Shown: piece by piece, positions 35,691 through 48,249 of the stretch | How positions within the stretch are numbered: position 1 is the stretch's first letter | Layout of the letters: every line of letters starts with the position of its first letter | NCBI RefSeq assembly: GCF_003019675.1 | Contig: NZ_CP028105.1 | Coordinates: forward strand, 946,282-1,010,281 | From: Fusobacterium ulcerans | GTDB taxonomy: Bacteria > Fusobacteriota > Fusobacteriia > Fusobacteriales > Fusobacteriaceae | DNA length: 64,000 nt | Direction: 5' to 3' | Notes under the pieces: generated by a model | Seen by the model: the letters and a program-made list of their open reading frames with translations, nothing else | Databases searched by the model: none | Told to the model about the DNA's origin: nothing | Program-made: the position numbers and the translations under genes

Positions 35691-35786
35691 ATTTATTGAG
35701 CAAATTTTTCAATTTTTTTCATATTTCTTCATTTTATATATTATATATTAATAGTTATTATTTCTTTTTTATATAGAAATAAAAAA

Positions 35787-35904
35787 GCTTAGCGAATTCC
35801 TATCCTCCCGGGAGGCTTCCCTCCAAGTACTTTCAGCGTTTATGGGCTTAACTTCTGGGTTCGGAATGGGACCAGGTGTACCTCCATAGCTATCTTCACT
35901 AAGC
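35787..35904 (-). rRNA. rrf: 5S ribosomal RNA, second tandem copy
   Basis: About 118 nt. The conserved 5S core (on plus: GGGTTCGGAATGGGACCAGG) is present, and the ends pair as GCTTAGTG with CGCTAAGC. It follows the first copy after a 34-base AT-rich spacer. Confidence 0.95.
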
Positions 35905-35938
35905 ATATATATATAAATTATTTATTTTCAGTTAAAAA

Positions 35939-36056
35939 GCTTGGCAAGTTCCTATCCTCCCGGGAGGCTTCCCTCCAAGTACTTTCAGCGTTTACGGGCT
36001 TAACTTCTGGGTTCGGAATGGGACCAGGTGTACCCCCGCAGCTATTCTTACCAAGC
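35939..36056 (-). rRNA. rrf: 5S ribosomal RNA, first tandem copy
   Basis: About 118 nt, nearly identical to the downstream copy in the core but with a different terminal helix (GCTTGGTAAG with CTTGCCAAGC). It follows the 23S gene by about 70 bases. Confidence 0.95.
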
Positions 36057-36085
36057 TGTGTGTGTATTATTTCTAATAGACACTT

Positions 36086-36100
36086 GAAACTATATAGTAG
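36086..36100 (-). other. 23S processing stem, 3' arm
   Basis: GAAACTATATAGTAG on plus at 36086-36100 is the exact reverse complement of 39109-39123 in the 16S-23S spacer. The two 15-base arms bracket the 23S gene and would pair in the precursor, as expected for an RNase III processing stem. Confidence 0.75.
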
Positions 36101-36126
36101 CATACGCTTTCGCGCTTTCAATCTTT

Positions 36127-39036
<2,910 letters not shown>

Positions 39037-39209
39037 TATTTTGTTTTTGTTTAATTTGATTGACAGCTAACTCTGTTTATATAAACAAGAGTTAAAATTG
39101 TATTTAATCTACTATATAGTTTCCAATGTCCATTTGATAAGTTATCCAGCGCTTAATACGCTGTAAGAACATTATCAATAGAATAGAGAAAGAGAAATGA
39201 TCTCCTTAG
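39037..39209 (-). other. 16S-23S internal spacer without tRNA
   Basis: About 173 bases. It holds the 5' arm of the 23S processing stem (39109-39123), the 3' arm of the 16S stem (39178-39202), and a further hairpin TAACTCT-GTTTATATAAAC-A-AGAGTTA at 39068-39094. No tRNA-like cloverleaf was found, although many bacterial spacers carry tRNA-Ile or tRNA-Ala. Confidence 0.8.
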
Positions 39210-40718
<1,509 letters not shown>

Positions 40719-40772
40719 TCTATTTACTCAGTTATATAACTGATTGTTTACACCTATTTATTGTTTGTTGAT

Positions 40773-40797
40773 TTTTTCATCTCTCTCTATTCTGTTG
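40773..40797 (-). other. 16S processing stem, 5' arm
   Basis: The leader before 16S reads AGAATAGAGAGAGATGA on minus, and the spacer at 39178-39202 reads TCATTTCTCTTTCTCTATTCT. They pair over about 20 bases with few mismatches, bracketing 16S. Confidence 0.7.
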
Positions 40798-40854
40798 TTA
40801 ATGTCCTTTTTTATTGTTTTTCTTTTCCGTCCCCTTTTCTCGTGGACAAGGATT

Positions 40855-40935
40855 ATAATACCATAATTAATACTTCTCGTCAACAACTTTTTTTAAATAT
40901 TTTAAAAATATTTTTTCTGCATTGAAAATCCCTTT
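40855..40935 (-). promoter_or_regulatory. rRNA operon promoter with AT-rich upstream element
   Basis: On minus, TTGACG (40878-40883) and TATTAT (40855-40860) are 17 bases apart. Directly upstream, 40884-40920 is almost pure A/T and contains AAATATTTT-A-AAAATATTT, which fits an UP element and might also act as a weak terminator for the regulator gene. Transcription would start about 130 bases before mature 16S. Confidence 0.7.
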
Positions 40936-40938
40936 ATT

Positions 40939-41610
40939 TTATTGAGCTCTCAATCTATCCATATCAATTATTTTATATCTTCCTTTCTCAATTTTTTCTA
41001 AAATATTTTCTTCTAAAAAATTTTTTATTACTCTGGAAAGTGATGGACGACTCACATCAAAATATTCTGCCAAATCTTTTACAGATATTTTCATTTGAAA
41101 AAAACCATTTTTTTGATTTTCTAAAATATATTGACTAAATTTTTCTCCAATAGTCTTATTGGTAAAATTATTCCAAAGATGATTAGACAGAAATTGTGCT
41201 TTACAACTTATTCCATCTAAAAATTTTTTTAACAGTCTGTCATCTTTTTTCAATAATTGTATAAGTTCATTTTTTTCTATATAAAATACAGATGTAGAAG
41301 TTGTTGCATTTAAATCTACAGGAAATCTATTCTTATCACCAAAAATAAATGCTGTAGCTAAGAGAGAAAAACTTTCTATCTCTTCTATTCTCTTTACTTC
41401 TCCACTTTCTTTCAACATTTCTGTAGCTGCTTTTCCTTCCAAATTAATATATAGACCTTTTACCTCATCTCCTCTGAAAGCTATATTTTCATCTTGTGAA
41501 TATTTTTTAATTTCATATTTTATTCCTGTAAAATATTTTTCTATATCTTTTTCTTCTATATCACAAAACAACTCTGTTCTTTTTAATTTTTTTATTATAT
41601 CTAAGTTCAT
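40939..41610 (-). CDS. Crp/Fnr-family transcriptional regulator
   Basis: 223 residues: an N-terminal cyclic-nucleotide-binding-like beta barrel (about 10-125) and a C-terminal helix-turn-helix (SVKDLAEYFDVSRPSLSRVIKNFLEE, about 175-200). There is no N-terminal cysteine cluster as in FNR, and the pocket lacks the clear cAMP phosphate motif, so its signal is unknown. It reads toward the rRNA promoter, with the -35 only 56 bases beyond its stop. Confidence 0.87.
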   Translation of the reverse strand: MNLDIIKKLKRTELFCDIEEKDIEKYFTGIKYEIKKYSQDENIAFRGDEVKGLYINLEGKAATEMLKESGEVKRIEEIESFSLLATAFIFGDKNRFPVDLNATTSTSVFYIEKNELIQLLKKDDRLLKKFLDGISCKAQFLSNHLWNNFTNKTIGEKFSQYILENQKNGFFQMKISVKDLAEYFDVSRPSLSRVIKNFLEENILEKIEKGRYKIIDMDRLRAQ

Positions 41611-41667
41611 TATGCCTCCTAGTGACTACTCATACTTATTATTTTTTATCTTATCATATTTTTAAGC

Positions 41668-41696
41668 TTGAAAACATTATATTTCTCTGTTAAAAT
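41668..41696 (+). promoter_or_regulatory. Promoter of the zinc-ribbon gene at 41.7 kb
   Basis: TTGAAA (41668-41673) and TAAAAT (41691-41696) with a 17-base spacer, 35 bases before the start codon. Confidence 0.65.
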
Positions 41697-41731
41697 TACT
41701 ACATCAAATAAATTAATTTTAGGGAGATATT

Positions 41732-42085
41732 ATGAAAAAAATAGTTATTGTCTGTCCTTCTTGTCAAAAAAAGATGAAGATATCAGATAAAACAGCTAAA
41801 TATAAATGTCCACATTGTGGAAACATATATAAATATACTTTTAATAAAAAAATCGTCCATGATGTAAAAGATGTAGCTGTTGGTTTTGTTACTACTTTAA
41901 AAGACATCAAGAACAACACAGTCAAAAAATACAATGACACAAAAGCAACTTATAAATATATGAGCCAGCTTAAAAAAAATATGAAAAATGATCCTAACTG
42001 GTCAAACTATAGAAAGCAGCAGGAAGAAATGAAGGATGTAACTCCTAAAAGATCATTTAAAGATCTTTTCAAAAAGAAAAAATAA
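41732..42085 (+). CDS. Small protein with N-terminal zinc ribbon
   Basis: 117 residues. Cysteines in CPSCQKKM and CPHCGNIY (about residues 9-12 and 30-33) form a two-knuckle zinc ribbon resembling the zinc-ribbon/MJ0042 type. The rest is strongly basic and probably helical, ending in FKDLFKKKK. No specific function can be assigned. GGGAGAT precedes the ATG, and a terminator follows, so it is a single-gene unit. Confidence 0.75.
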   Translation: MKKIVIVCPSCQKKMKISDKTAKYKCPHCGNIYKYTFNKKIVHDVKDVAVGFVTTLKDIKNNTVKKYNDTKATYKYMSQLKKNMKNDPNWSNYRKQQEEMKDVTPKRSFKDLFKKKK

Positions 42086-42093
42086 TAAAAAAC

Positions 42094-42150
42094 AGGCTGA
42101 TCAAAAAAGTTGGAATAGTCCTATCTCACTTTTCAGATCAGTCTTTTTAT
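42094..42150. terminator. Terminator between the zinc-ribbon gene and the kinase remnant
   Basis: AGGCTGATC (42094-42102) and GATCAGTCT (42136-42144) arms with an inner AAGT/ACTT pairing, T-run after and A-run before, so it can work both ways. Confidence 0.75.
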
Positions 42151-43078
42151 TTTTCAATCAAAAATTTTATTTCCTTTTCTATTAAATTTTTTATATCATT
42201 ATTCTTTTCAAATGCATCTTCTTCTCTGCTCAGCATTTCCATTAAACTTACTATATTACACAGAACTCCCATTTCTATCCAATTTTCATCAAGGGAAATT
42301 TCCGCGTTTCTATTATATTCTTCACAGAATATTTCCATATCCTTTTTTGTAAAATAGTTTTTATATCTGAAAAATAGTCCTATATCAAAATATCTGTTTC
42401 CACATCCTAAATATTCCCAATCTGTAACATATATTTTTTCATCTTTATCCATTATTAGATTAGAAGTTTTAAAATCACAATGAACAAGAAAATTCTCTCT
42501 TTTTTTCTCTATCTCTTCTTTATATTTTCCTATTACTGCATCTAACTTTTTCATTGAATCTATTCCCATCCTCTTTCTAAGAACAGAATTTTCCATCAAC
42601 ATTTCAAAACATTCTTTTAAACTTGGAAGAGAATTTATTCCTTTCAAACTTAAAATTTTTATATTATGCAGTTCAGCTAAAATGAAAGCTATGTTTTTCA
42701 ATAATTTTTCTGAAAATCTATTATTTTTTTCTAAATATTCATCTCCAGTTATAGAGTCTATATATTCATATATCATTATCCTCTTTTTTTGGCTTTTTAC
42801 TATTTGAGAAAAAGTTAAGACAAGTCTTGGCATTGTAATTTTTCCTTTAATATTTTAAAAGCTGCTTCTTCATTCTTGCTCAAATTTTCATCAGCACATA
42901 TTCTGAGAAAAAGTTTATCTGTTAAAGTATTAACCATATAGTTTGTATTTCGCTGTCCTTTAGATATTAATTTATAACCAGTTATTTTTATATCTTTCTC
43001 CATATTTTTCATAATATCTGTTACTTCTCCTATATTTACTTTTTCTACTTTTACAAATCTCTCCCAGTTTTTTTCCAT
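42147..43078 (-). pseudogene. Choline kinase/aminoglycoside phosphotransferase-like gene split by a frameshift
   Basis: Two overlapping frames make one kinase. The first (43078 to 42815) has the N-lobe, with GQRNTNYMV and KLFLRICADE. The second (open from about 42842 to 42147) has the catalytic loop LVHCDFKTSNLIM and metal-binding VTDWEYLG of APH/LicA-type kinases. The junction is a run of five T (five A on the coding strand) at 42839-42843; one more base gives a continuous KILKEKITMPRLVL and a protein of about 310 residues, the family length. The substrate could be choline or another small alcohol or sugar. It follows a MATE gene by 9 bases. It may be a mutation, a slippage-prone switch or a sequencing error. 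Confidence 0.8.
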
Positions 43079-43087
43079 GCTTTCTCC

Positions 43088-44455
43088 TTATCCTATTGCT
43101 CTTCTTTTTAAAAGTTTAGGAAATCTGATGCTGAATACTGTAGCTGTTATTGAAGCTGCTATTATTCCTGCTACTGGTTCTGCCAAAAATACTGCAAAGA
43201 CTTTATTTTCAAAGAAAAGTGGAAATATTAAAGCAAAGGGAACTAAAAGTATTATTTTCTTTAATAATGAAAGTATAAGAGAAACTTTAGCCTCTCCCAA
43301 AGCAACAAATGTCTGCTGACATGGTACTTGAACTCCCATCATAAAAAGTCCTGCTCCATATATATTTAATGCCCAGACAGTAAACTTTATAAGTTCCTGA
43401 TCTTCTGTAAACATAGTTACAAACATAGCTGGAAATAGAATTTCTATAAGCCATGCTACTGCACAATATCCCATACTCATAAATAAAAGTATTTTATAAG
43501 CTTTCTTTACTCTGTCTATATTTCTAGCTCCATAGTTATAACTTACTATTGGCTGAACTCCCTGTGCAAGTCCAAAAACTGGCATTTGAAGTACCTGAAT
43601 AACACTTCCGCATATAGTCATAGCTCCTACTCCTAAATCTCCTCCAAACTTTTGAAGTGATGAGTTGAGCACTACATTTACTACACTGTTTGTACTCTGC
43701 ATAACAAATGGAGAGAGCCCAAGTCCTATTATTGGAATTATTACTGATTTTTTTATTTTGAAATATTCTTTTTTTATCTTTATCTTTGTATTTTTTCCTG
43801 TTAAAAATTTTGTTACCCAAATTGCTGAAACAGCCTGTGATACAACAGTTGCAATGGCTGCTCCCTGCACTCCCATTTTAAAATAAAAGATTAAAATCGG
43901 ATCAAGAACTATATTCAATACTGCTCCTATAAGCACAGTAAGCATTCCTGTTCTTGCAAATCCCTGAGCAGTTATAAAACTATTAAGAACTAATGTAGCC
44001 TGAACAAAAATTGTCCCGCATACATAGATATTAAGATATTTAAGTCCATATATAACTGTTCTGTCACTTGCACCAAACATCATCAACAAAGGCTTCTGAA
44101 ATAAAAGAAAGAAAACAGTAAGAATTACTGCCATTACTATCATCCCAGAAAAACAGTTTCCTAATATTTCCTCTGCTGAATCATTGTCCTTTTCTCCCAT
44201 TTTTATAGCAGCCTTTGGTGCTCCTCCCATTCCCAATAGAGCTCCAAAAGCAGATATAAGCATTACAATTGGAAATGTTACTCCTACCCCTGTAAGAGCT
44301 GCACCTCCAACCTCTGGTATTCTTCCAATATATATTCTGTCTACTATATTGTATAAAGCATTTATTAATTGAGCTGTGATTGCTGGAATAGTCAGATTAA
44401 CTATTAATTTTCCAATACTATCTTTTCCCAGATCATTTTTTTTCATTTGTTCCAT
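43088..44455 (-). CDS. MATE-family efflux transporter
   Basis: 455 residues, twelve predicted membrane segments. LINALYNIVDRIYIGRIPE and GVTFPIVMLISAFGALLGMGGAPKAAI are typical of the clostridial/fusobacterial MATE branch, and GLAQGVQPIVSYNYGARN marks the second half. It differs clearly from the MATE protein at 28.9 kb. It starts about 33 bases after the dCMP deaminase gene and is followed by the kinase remnant, so the three probably form an operon. Substrate unknown. Confidence 0.9.
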   Translation of the reverse strand: MEQMKKNDLGKDSIGKLIVNLTIPAITAQLINALYNIVDRIYIGRIPEVGGAALTGVGVTFPIVMLISAFGALLGMGGAPKAAIKMGEKDNDSAEEILGNCFSGMIVMAVILTVFFLLFQKPLLMMFGASDRTVIYGLKYLNIYVCGTIFVQATLVLNSFITAQGFARTGMLTVLIGAVLNIVLDPILIFYFKMGVQGAAIATVVSQAVSAIWVTKFLTGKNTKIKIKKEYFKIKKSVIIPIIGLGLSPFVMQSTNSVVNVVLNSSLQKFGGDLGVGAMTICGSVIQVLQMPVFGLAQGVQPIVSYNYGARNIDRVKKAYKILLFMSMGYCAVAWLIEILFPAMFVTMFTEDQELIKFTVWALNIYGAGLFMMGVQVPCQQTFVALGEAKVSLILSLLKKIILLVPFALIFPLFFENKVFAVFLAEPVAGIIAASITATVFSIRFPKLLKRRAIG

Positions 44456-44488
44456 TTACTCTCCCCCATTTTGTTTTCTATATTATTC

Positions 44489-44980
44489 TTAATAATCTGA
44501 AGCTTTAAAAGATAATTCTAGTTTTTCTAATTTTGATTCAAGTTTTCTATATTTTACTCCTGCTGCATCCAACATTCTTTTTGATGCCATGTCAGATTTT
44601 GTTCCGCAATATTTATCTGAAAGATATACAAGTTCTTTTATTCCACTTTGAATAATAGCTTTGCTGCATTCATGACATGGAAAAAGTGCTACATACAGTG
44701 TACAGTTTTTCAATGTTTTTGTGCTGTTCAATATTGCATTTAATTCTGCATGACATACAAATGGGTATTTTGTATCAAGAAATTCCCCTTCTCTCTCCCA
44801 AGGAAATTCATCATCACTGCATCCCTTAGGAAGCCCATTATACCCCACACCAATTATCCTTCTTTCTTCATTTACAATACAGGCTCCCACTTGAGTATTA
44901 GGGTCTTTACTCCTTTTTGCTGAAAGAAGAGCTACTCCCATAAAATATTCATCCCATTCTATATAATCTTCTCTCTTCAT
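44489..44980 (-). CDS. Deoxycytidylate (dCMP) deaminase
   Basis: 163 residues. The zinc-binding catalytic motifs are CHAELNAI (His and proton-shuttling Glu) and PCHECSKAI, and SKDPNTQVGACIV with GYNGLPKGC are typical of ComEB-type dCMP deaminases. It turns dCMP into dUMP for dTMP synthesis. AGGAG precedes the start. Confidence 0.93.
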   Translation of the reverse strand: MKREDYIEWDEYFMGVALLSAKRSKDPNTQVGACIVNEERRIIGVGYNGLPKGCSDDEFPWEREGEFLDTKYPFVCHAELNAILNSTKTLKNCTLYVALFPCHECSKAIIQSGIKELVYLSDKYCGTKSDMASKRMLDAAGVKYRKLESKLEKLELSFKASDY

Positions 44981-45018
44981 GATCTTCTCCTTATAAAATA
45001 TTTTTTATCATATATACC

Positions 45019-45048
45019 AATATATCACAACTGTCTCATTTTTTTCAA
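45019..45048 (-). promoter_or_regulatory. Promoter of the dCMP deaminase operon
   Basis: On minus, TTGAAA (45043-45048) and TATATT (45019-45024) with an 18-base spacer, 40 bases before the start. Confidence 0.6.
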
Positions 45049-45056
45049 AATTTTAT

Positions 45057-45085
45057 TTGTTATATCTGAAATTTTAAAGTAAAAT
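45057..45085 (+). promoter_or_regulatory. Promoter of the small exported protein gene
   Basis: TTGTTA (45057-45062) and TAAAAT (45080-45085) with a 17-base spacer. It stands back to back with the deaminase promoter. Confidence 0.55.
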
Positions 45086-45116
45086 AACCTATAAGTACAT
45101 TACTAGGAGGCTATTT

Positions 45117-45611
45117 ATGAAAAAAATAATATTTTTATTTCTATGTTTATACAGCTTGGCTTTTGGAATTGTTGATTTTAATGAAGTAAACTGGGGCGAC
45201 AGCAAGAGCAGTCTTGACCTCATATTTCCAAAATTGAAAGAAGAACCATCTCTTTATCCTGACATGAAAATATATGCTTTTGAAAAACCAAATGCTAATG
45301 TCAGTAAATATACTTTCTATCTTACTAATGGAAGACTTTTTAAAATAGAAGTTCTTTTCAATAAAGAAACTGTAGGAAGAAATGAAATCAAGCAAATATA
45401 TGATGATCTTGTACAAAAAATGGGAAAACCTATTTCAAAAAATCCAATTGACCAAAAATTCAATGGACTTAATTTAAAAGGTAATTCTTTAAAATTTGTC
45501 CCTAATATTTCTACTTCAGTTTATTATAAAGGTGTTGATACTGTAGACGACCTTGGAAAAATGATAGATTCTAATCTGATTATAGAATATGTAGATGCTA
45601 CAAAAGAGTAA
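45117..45611 (+). CDS. Exported protein of unknown function
   Basis: 164 residues. A signal peptide covers about residues 1-17 (MKKIIFLFLCLYSLAFG), probably cut after AFG, so the mature protein is periplasmic or surface-located. I do not recognise a family; VDFNEVNWGDSKSSLDLIF followed by a beta-rich stretch (YTFYLTNGRLFKIEVLFN) resembles small periplasmic proteins that compare 'gene model' strings to no known fold. AGGAGG precedes the ATG and a strong terminator follows. Confidence 0.7.
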   Translation: MKKIIFLFLCLYSLAFGIVDFNEVNWGDSKSSLDLIFPKLKEEPSLYPDMKIYAFEKPNANVSKYTFYLTNGRLFKIEVLFNKETVGRNEIKQIYDDLVQKMGKPISKNPIDQKFNGLNLKGNSLKFVPNISTSVYYKGVDTVDDLGKMIDSNLIIEYVDATKE

Positions 45612-45615
45612 AATC

Positions 45616-45660
45616 AAAAAGCTGACTGAAAATTATAATGCTTTCTAGTCAGCTTTTTTT
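45616..45660. terminator. Bidirectional terminator
   Basis: AAAGCTGACT and AGTCAGCTTT arms around a 19-base loop, A-run before and T-run after. It serves the exported protein gene and the convergent AEC transporter gene. Confidence 0.85.
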
Positions 45661-45688
45661 ATTATTTTTTTCATATTACTCTCTTAAT

Positions 45689-46744
45689 TTATGAAAAAAT
45701 ACCCATACTTTTTAAGATTTCAATAGTTATTATAAGAAACGGTATCATTGCTACACTAAATATTGAAGACATTAAAGAGCAGCTTGATGTAAGAACCGGC
45801 TCTTTATTAAAATGTATAGTGTATGTTGCAATTACTGTAGCTGCTGGTGTCGCCATCATCAATACAATAGTTGCCAAAGCTATATATGACGTCGTCAATA
45901 CTCCTGTCATATTCATAATAGTATATAAAGCTACAAGAAATACTGGAATTACAACTACTTTTACAACACTATATCCCCATGATATTTTAGATTTCAATAT
46001 ATCATTAAAAGATACCCCTGCTAAAGTAATCCCTATAGACAGCCAAGACAAAGGTGCATTTAAAGAGGCTAGATACTGCATAGGTTTAAAAAGCCAGTAT
46101 GCAGTCTTATCTATTCTTAAAAAAGCATATTTTCTTATTATATCTCCTTCAATAACTGATACCTGAAAAAAATAATTTTGAAACATCCACACAAACATTC
46201 CTAAAAAAGTTGCTACTATTATTGGATTGCTTATTATTTTACCCATGTTTTCTTTTTTTAATTTTACCCCTGCAATTGTCATATACCCATAAGTATATAA
46301 AAGAGCTCTATATGGAATATTAAATACTGAGGCATACATTGCTCCTGTATCCCCATATACAGCTTGTATTACTGGAATTCCAAAGACAGTAGTTGAGCCG
46401 AAAATTGTCATCATTCTCAAGACATCATTCCTGTCACCTGAATAATTTTTATAAAATATTTTAGTAAGAAAAATAAGTACCAAATGAATAACAATACCCC
46501 AAACAAGTATACTTAAACTTTGCTCCAGTTTCCTGCTGTCTATATCCTGCATAAAAGCATTATATGACAATGTAGGAATAGCCAGATTTAAAATAACCTT
46601 GCTCAAACTCCCTGCACAATTAGAAGGAATTACTTTTTTCTTAGTGAAGAAAAAGCCAGCTCCTATTATAACTATAACAGAAGATATTGTTCCTACTATA
46701 TTATTATTTCTCATGATACTTTCAAGTATTTTTCCTATCTCCAT
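45689..46744 (-). CDS. AEC-family transporter (auxin efflux carrier/malate permease type)
   Basis: About 351 residues with ten predicted membrane segments in two halves. SKVILNLAIPTLSYNAF and STTVFGIPVIQAVYGDTGAMYASVFN are typical of the AEC family, which exports or exchanges organic acids. The start at 46744 is preferred over 46750 because AGAGGG is properly spaced only for it. A promoter (TTGAAA 46800-46805, TAAACT 46777-46782, 17-base spacer, minus) precedes it. Substrate cannot be read from sequence. Confidence 0.86.
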   Translation of the reverse strand: MEIGKILESIMRNNNIVGTISSVIVIIGAGFFFTKKKVIPSNCAGSLSKVILNLAIPTLSYNAFMQDIDSRKLEQSLSILVWGIVIHLVLIFLTKIFYKNYSGDRNDVLRMMTIFGSTTVFGIPVIQAVYGDTGAMYASVFNIPYRALLYTYGYMTIAGVKLKKENMGKIISNPIIVATFLGMFVWMFQNYFFQVSVIEGDIIRKYAFLRIDKTAYWLFKPMQYLASLNAPLSWLSIGITLAGVSFNDILKSKISWGYSVVKVVVIPVFLVALYTIMNMTGVLTTSYIALATIVLMMATPAATVIATYTIHFNKEPVLTSSCSLMSSIFSVAMIPFLIITIEILKSMGIFS

Positions 46745-46851
46745 ATACATTCCCTCTTAATTTTTATATTCAAGTAAGTTTATCTTAGTTTTTCATAAAT
46801 TTCAAGGAAAATTTACAAAATATATTCTTTTATATATTAGCTTCAATATTT

Positions 46852-47919
46852 CTATCTTTTCACTTCATAAGTCCAGTTAAATTTATCTTCTGCTTTTCCC
46901 CATTGGATATCTGTCAATGTATCATAAAGTTTTTGAGTAAGTTCTCCAGTTTTAAAATCATTGATCATAGCTATTTCCCCTTTGTAGTTCAACTCTCCTA
47001 CTGGAGAAATAACAGCTGCTGTCCCTGTTCCAAAAGCTTCCTCTAATTTTCCTTCTCTTGCTGCTTCCATCAGAAAATCAATAGTAAAGTGTTCTTCATG
47101 AACTTTGTATCCCCATTCTTTTAAAAGAGCTATACATGAATCACGAGTTACTCCCGGAAGAACTGTTCCATCTATAGGAGCAGTATAGATTTCATTATCT
47201 ATTTTAAACATTACATTCATCGTTCCAACTTCTTCTACATATTTTCTTTCTACTCCATCCAGCCATAATACTTGAGTATACCCCAGTTTCCCGGCTTTTT
47301 CCTGAGCTGCAATACTGGAAGCATAGTTTCCTCCGCATTTTGTAAACCCTGTTCCTCCTTTTGTTGCACGAACATATTCATCTTCAACATATATTTTTAT
47401 AGGATTTACTCCCTCTGGGTAATAATTTCCTACAGGAGAAAGAATAATAATAAACTTATATGAAATTGCAGGATGTACTCCTACAGCAACTTCAGTAGCA
47501 AACATAAATGGACGAATGTACAAAGATGTTCCCTCTAAGTGAGGTATCCATTCCTTTTCATGAGCTACAAGAGTTTCTACTGCCTCAACAAACATTTCTT
47601 CTGGAATCTCTGCCATACAAAGTCTTTTATTAGAATTCCTCATTCTTTTTGCATTCATTTCTGGACGAAATAAAAGAATACGATCATCTGGTGTACGATA
47701 TGCTTTTAACCCTTCAAATGTTTCCTGAGCATAGTGAAGCACCATAGAAGCCGGACTCATAGAAATAGGCCCAAATGGAACTATTCTTGCATCATGCCAC
47801 CCTTGCCCTTCGTCATAGTCCATAACAAACATATAATCAGTAAAATGTTTTCCAAAGCCAAGTTTATCTTCGTCTGGTTTTACCTTTAACTGTTCTGCTT
47901 TTTCTACTCTTATTTTCAT
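46852..47919 (-). CDS. ilvE: Branched-chain amino acid aminotransferase
   Basis: 355 residues of PLP fold type IV, the long BCAT form. The PLP lysine lies in GFTKCGGNYASSIAAQ, the domain opening is YAQETFEGLKAYR, and KYVEEVGTMNVMF and GTVLPGVTRDS match the cofactor-phosphate and interdomain regions. It swaps amino groups between leucine, isoleucine or valine and 2-oxoglutarate. No other ilv or leu gene is near. AAGGGGG precedes the start. Directly upstream lie an intrinsic terminator and a small Ile/Val/Leu-rich ORF, which may form an attenuator. Confidence 0.94.
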   Translation of the reverse strand: MKIRVEKAEQLKVKPDEDKLGFGKHFTDYMFVMDYDEGQGWHDARIVPFGPISMSPASMVLHYAQETFEGLKAYRTPDDRILLFRPEMNAKRMRNSNKRLCMAEIPEEMFVEAVETLVAHEKEWIPHLEGTSLYIRPFMFATEVAVGVHPAISYKFIIILSPVGNYYPEGVNPIKIYVEDEYVRATKGGTGFTKCGGNYASSIAAQEKAGKLGYTQVLWLDGVERKYVEEVGTMNVMFKIDNEIYTAPIDGTVLPGVTRDSCIALLKEWGYKVHEEHFTIDFLMEAAREGKLEEAFGTGTAAVISPVGELNYKGEIAMINDFKTGELTQKLYDTLTDIQWGKAEDKFNWTYEVKR

Positions 47920-47974
47920 GTTTTTTCCCCCTTAAAATATATATTATTTTCTTTGATTTTAAATTTTTTTGTAT

Positions 47975-47999
47975 AAAAAAAACAGCCCGTCAGGCTGTC
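47975..47999 (-). terminator. Intrinsic terminator between the small ORF and ilvE
   Basis: On minus, ACAGCC and GGCTGT form a 6-bp GC-rich stem around a five-base loop, followed by eight T residues. It lies about 55 bases before the ilvE start and 70 after the small ORF stop, all on the same strand. Confidence 0.8.
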
Positions 48000-48067
48000 T
48001 CTAATCAACATTATCAAAATATTCACAAAATTATTATAAATAAATATTACTATTTTCCATTTAGAAT

Positions 48068-48217
48068 CTATTCAAATGAAATAAATTTATTCTTTATAAC
48101 AAGAGGATTGTGGAATAATGTCGCAACTCTTCCTAACATAAATATCTGTATATAGTTTTTTTCTCTGCATATGAGTAGTATATATATGACAAATATTATG
48201 TTTATTATCACGAACAT
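48068..48217 (-). CDS. Small hydrophobic ORF rich in Ile, Val and Leu, possible ilvE leader peptide
   Basis: 49 codons from the ATG at 48217, which has a full AGGAGG seven bases before it. The first 17 residues, MFVIINIIFVIYILLIC, contain six or seven Ile plus Val and Leu, and more follow (YIQIFML, NPLVIKN). It ends about 70 bases before an intrinsic terminator in front of ilvE. Two readings fit: a regulatory leader peptide for branched-chain amino acid attenuation, or a one-span small membrane protein. No family is recognised. An upstream in-frame ATG at 48286 lies at the promoter and is not used. Confidence 0.55.
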   Translation of the reverse strand: MFVIINIIFVIYILLICREKNYIQIFMLGRVATLFHNPLVIKNKFISFE

Positions 48218-48249
48218 CTTTTTTCCTCCTCTTTCTAAAATCTTTTTTA

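Noticed and set aside
35594-35776. 60-residue plus-strand ORF between hydC and the 5S genes
   Set aside because: It spans the rRNA terminator, is nearly all Phe/Ile/Tyr/Ser from AT-rich DNA, and has no ribosome site.
39037-39209. tRNA gene in the 16S-23S spacer
   Set aside because: No acceptor/anticodon arms or TTCGA-type loop could be found; the hairpins present are AT-rich processing or spacer stems.
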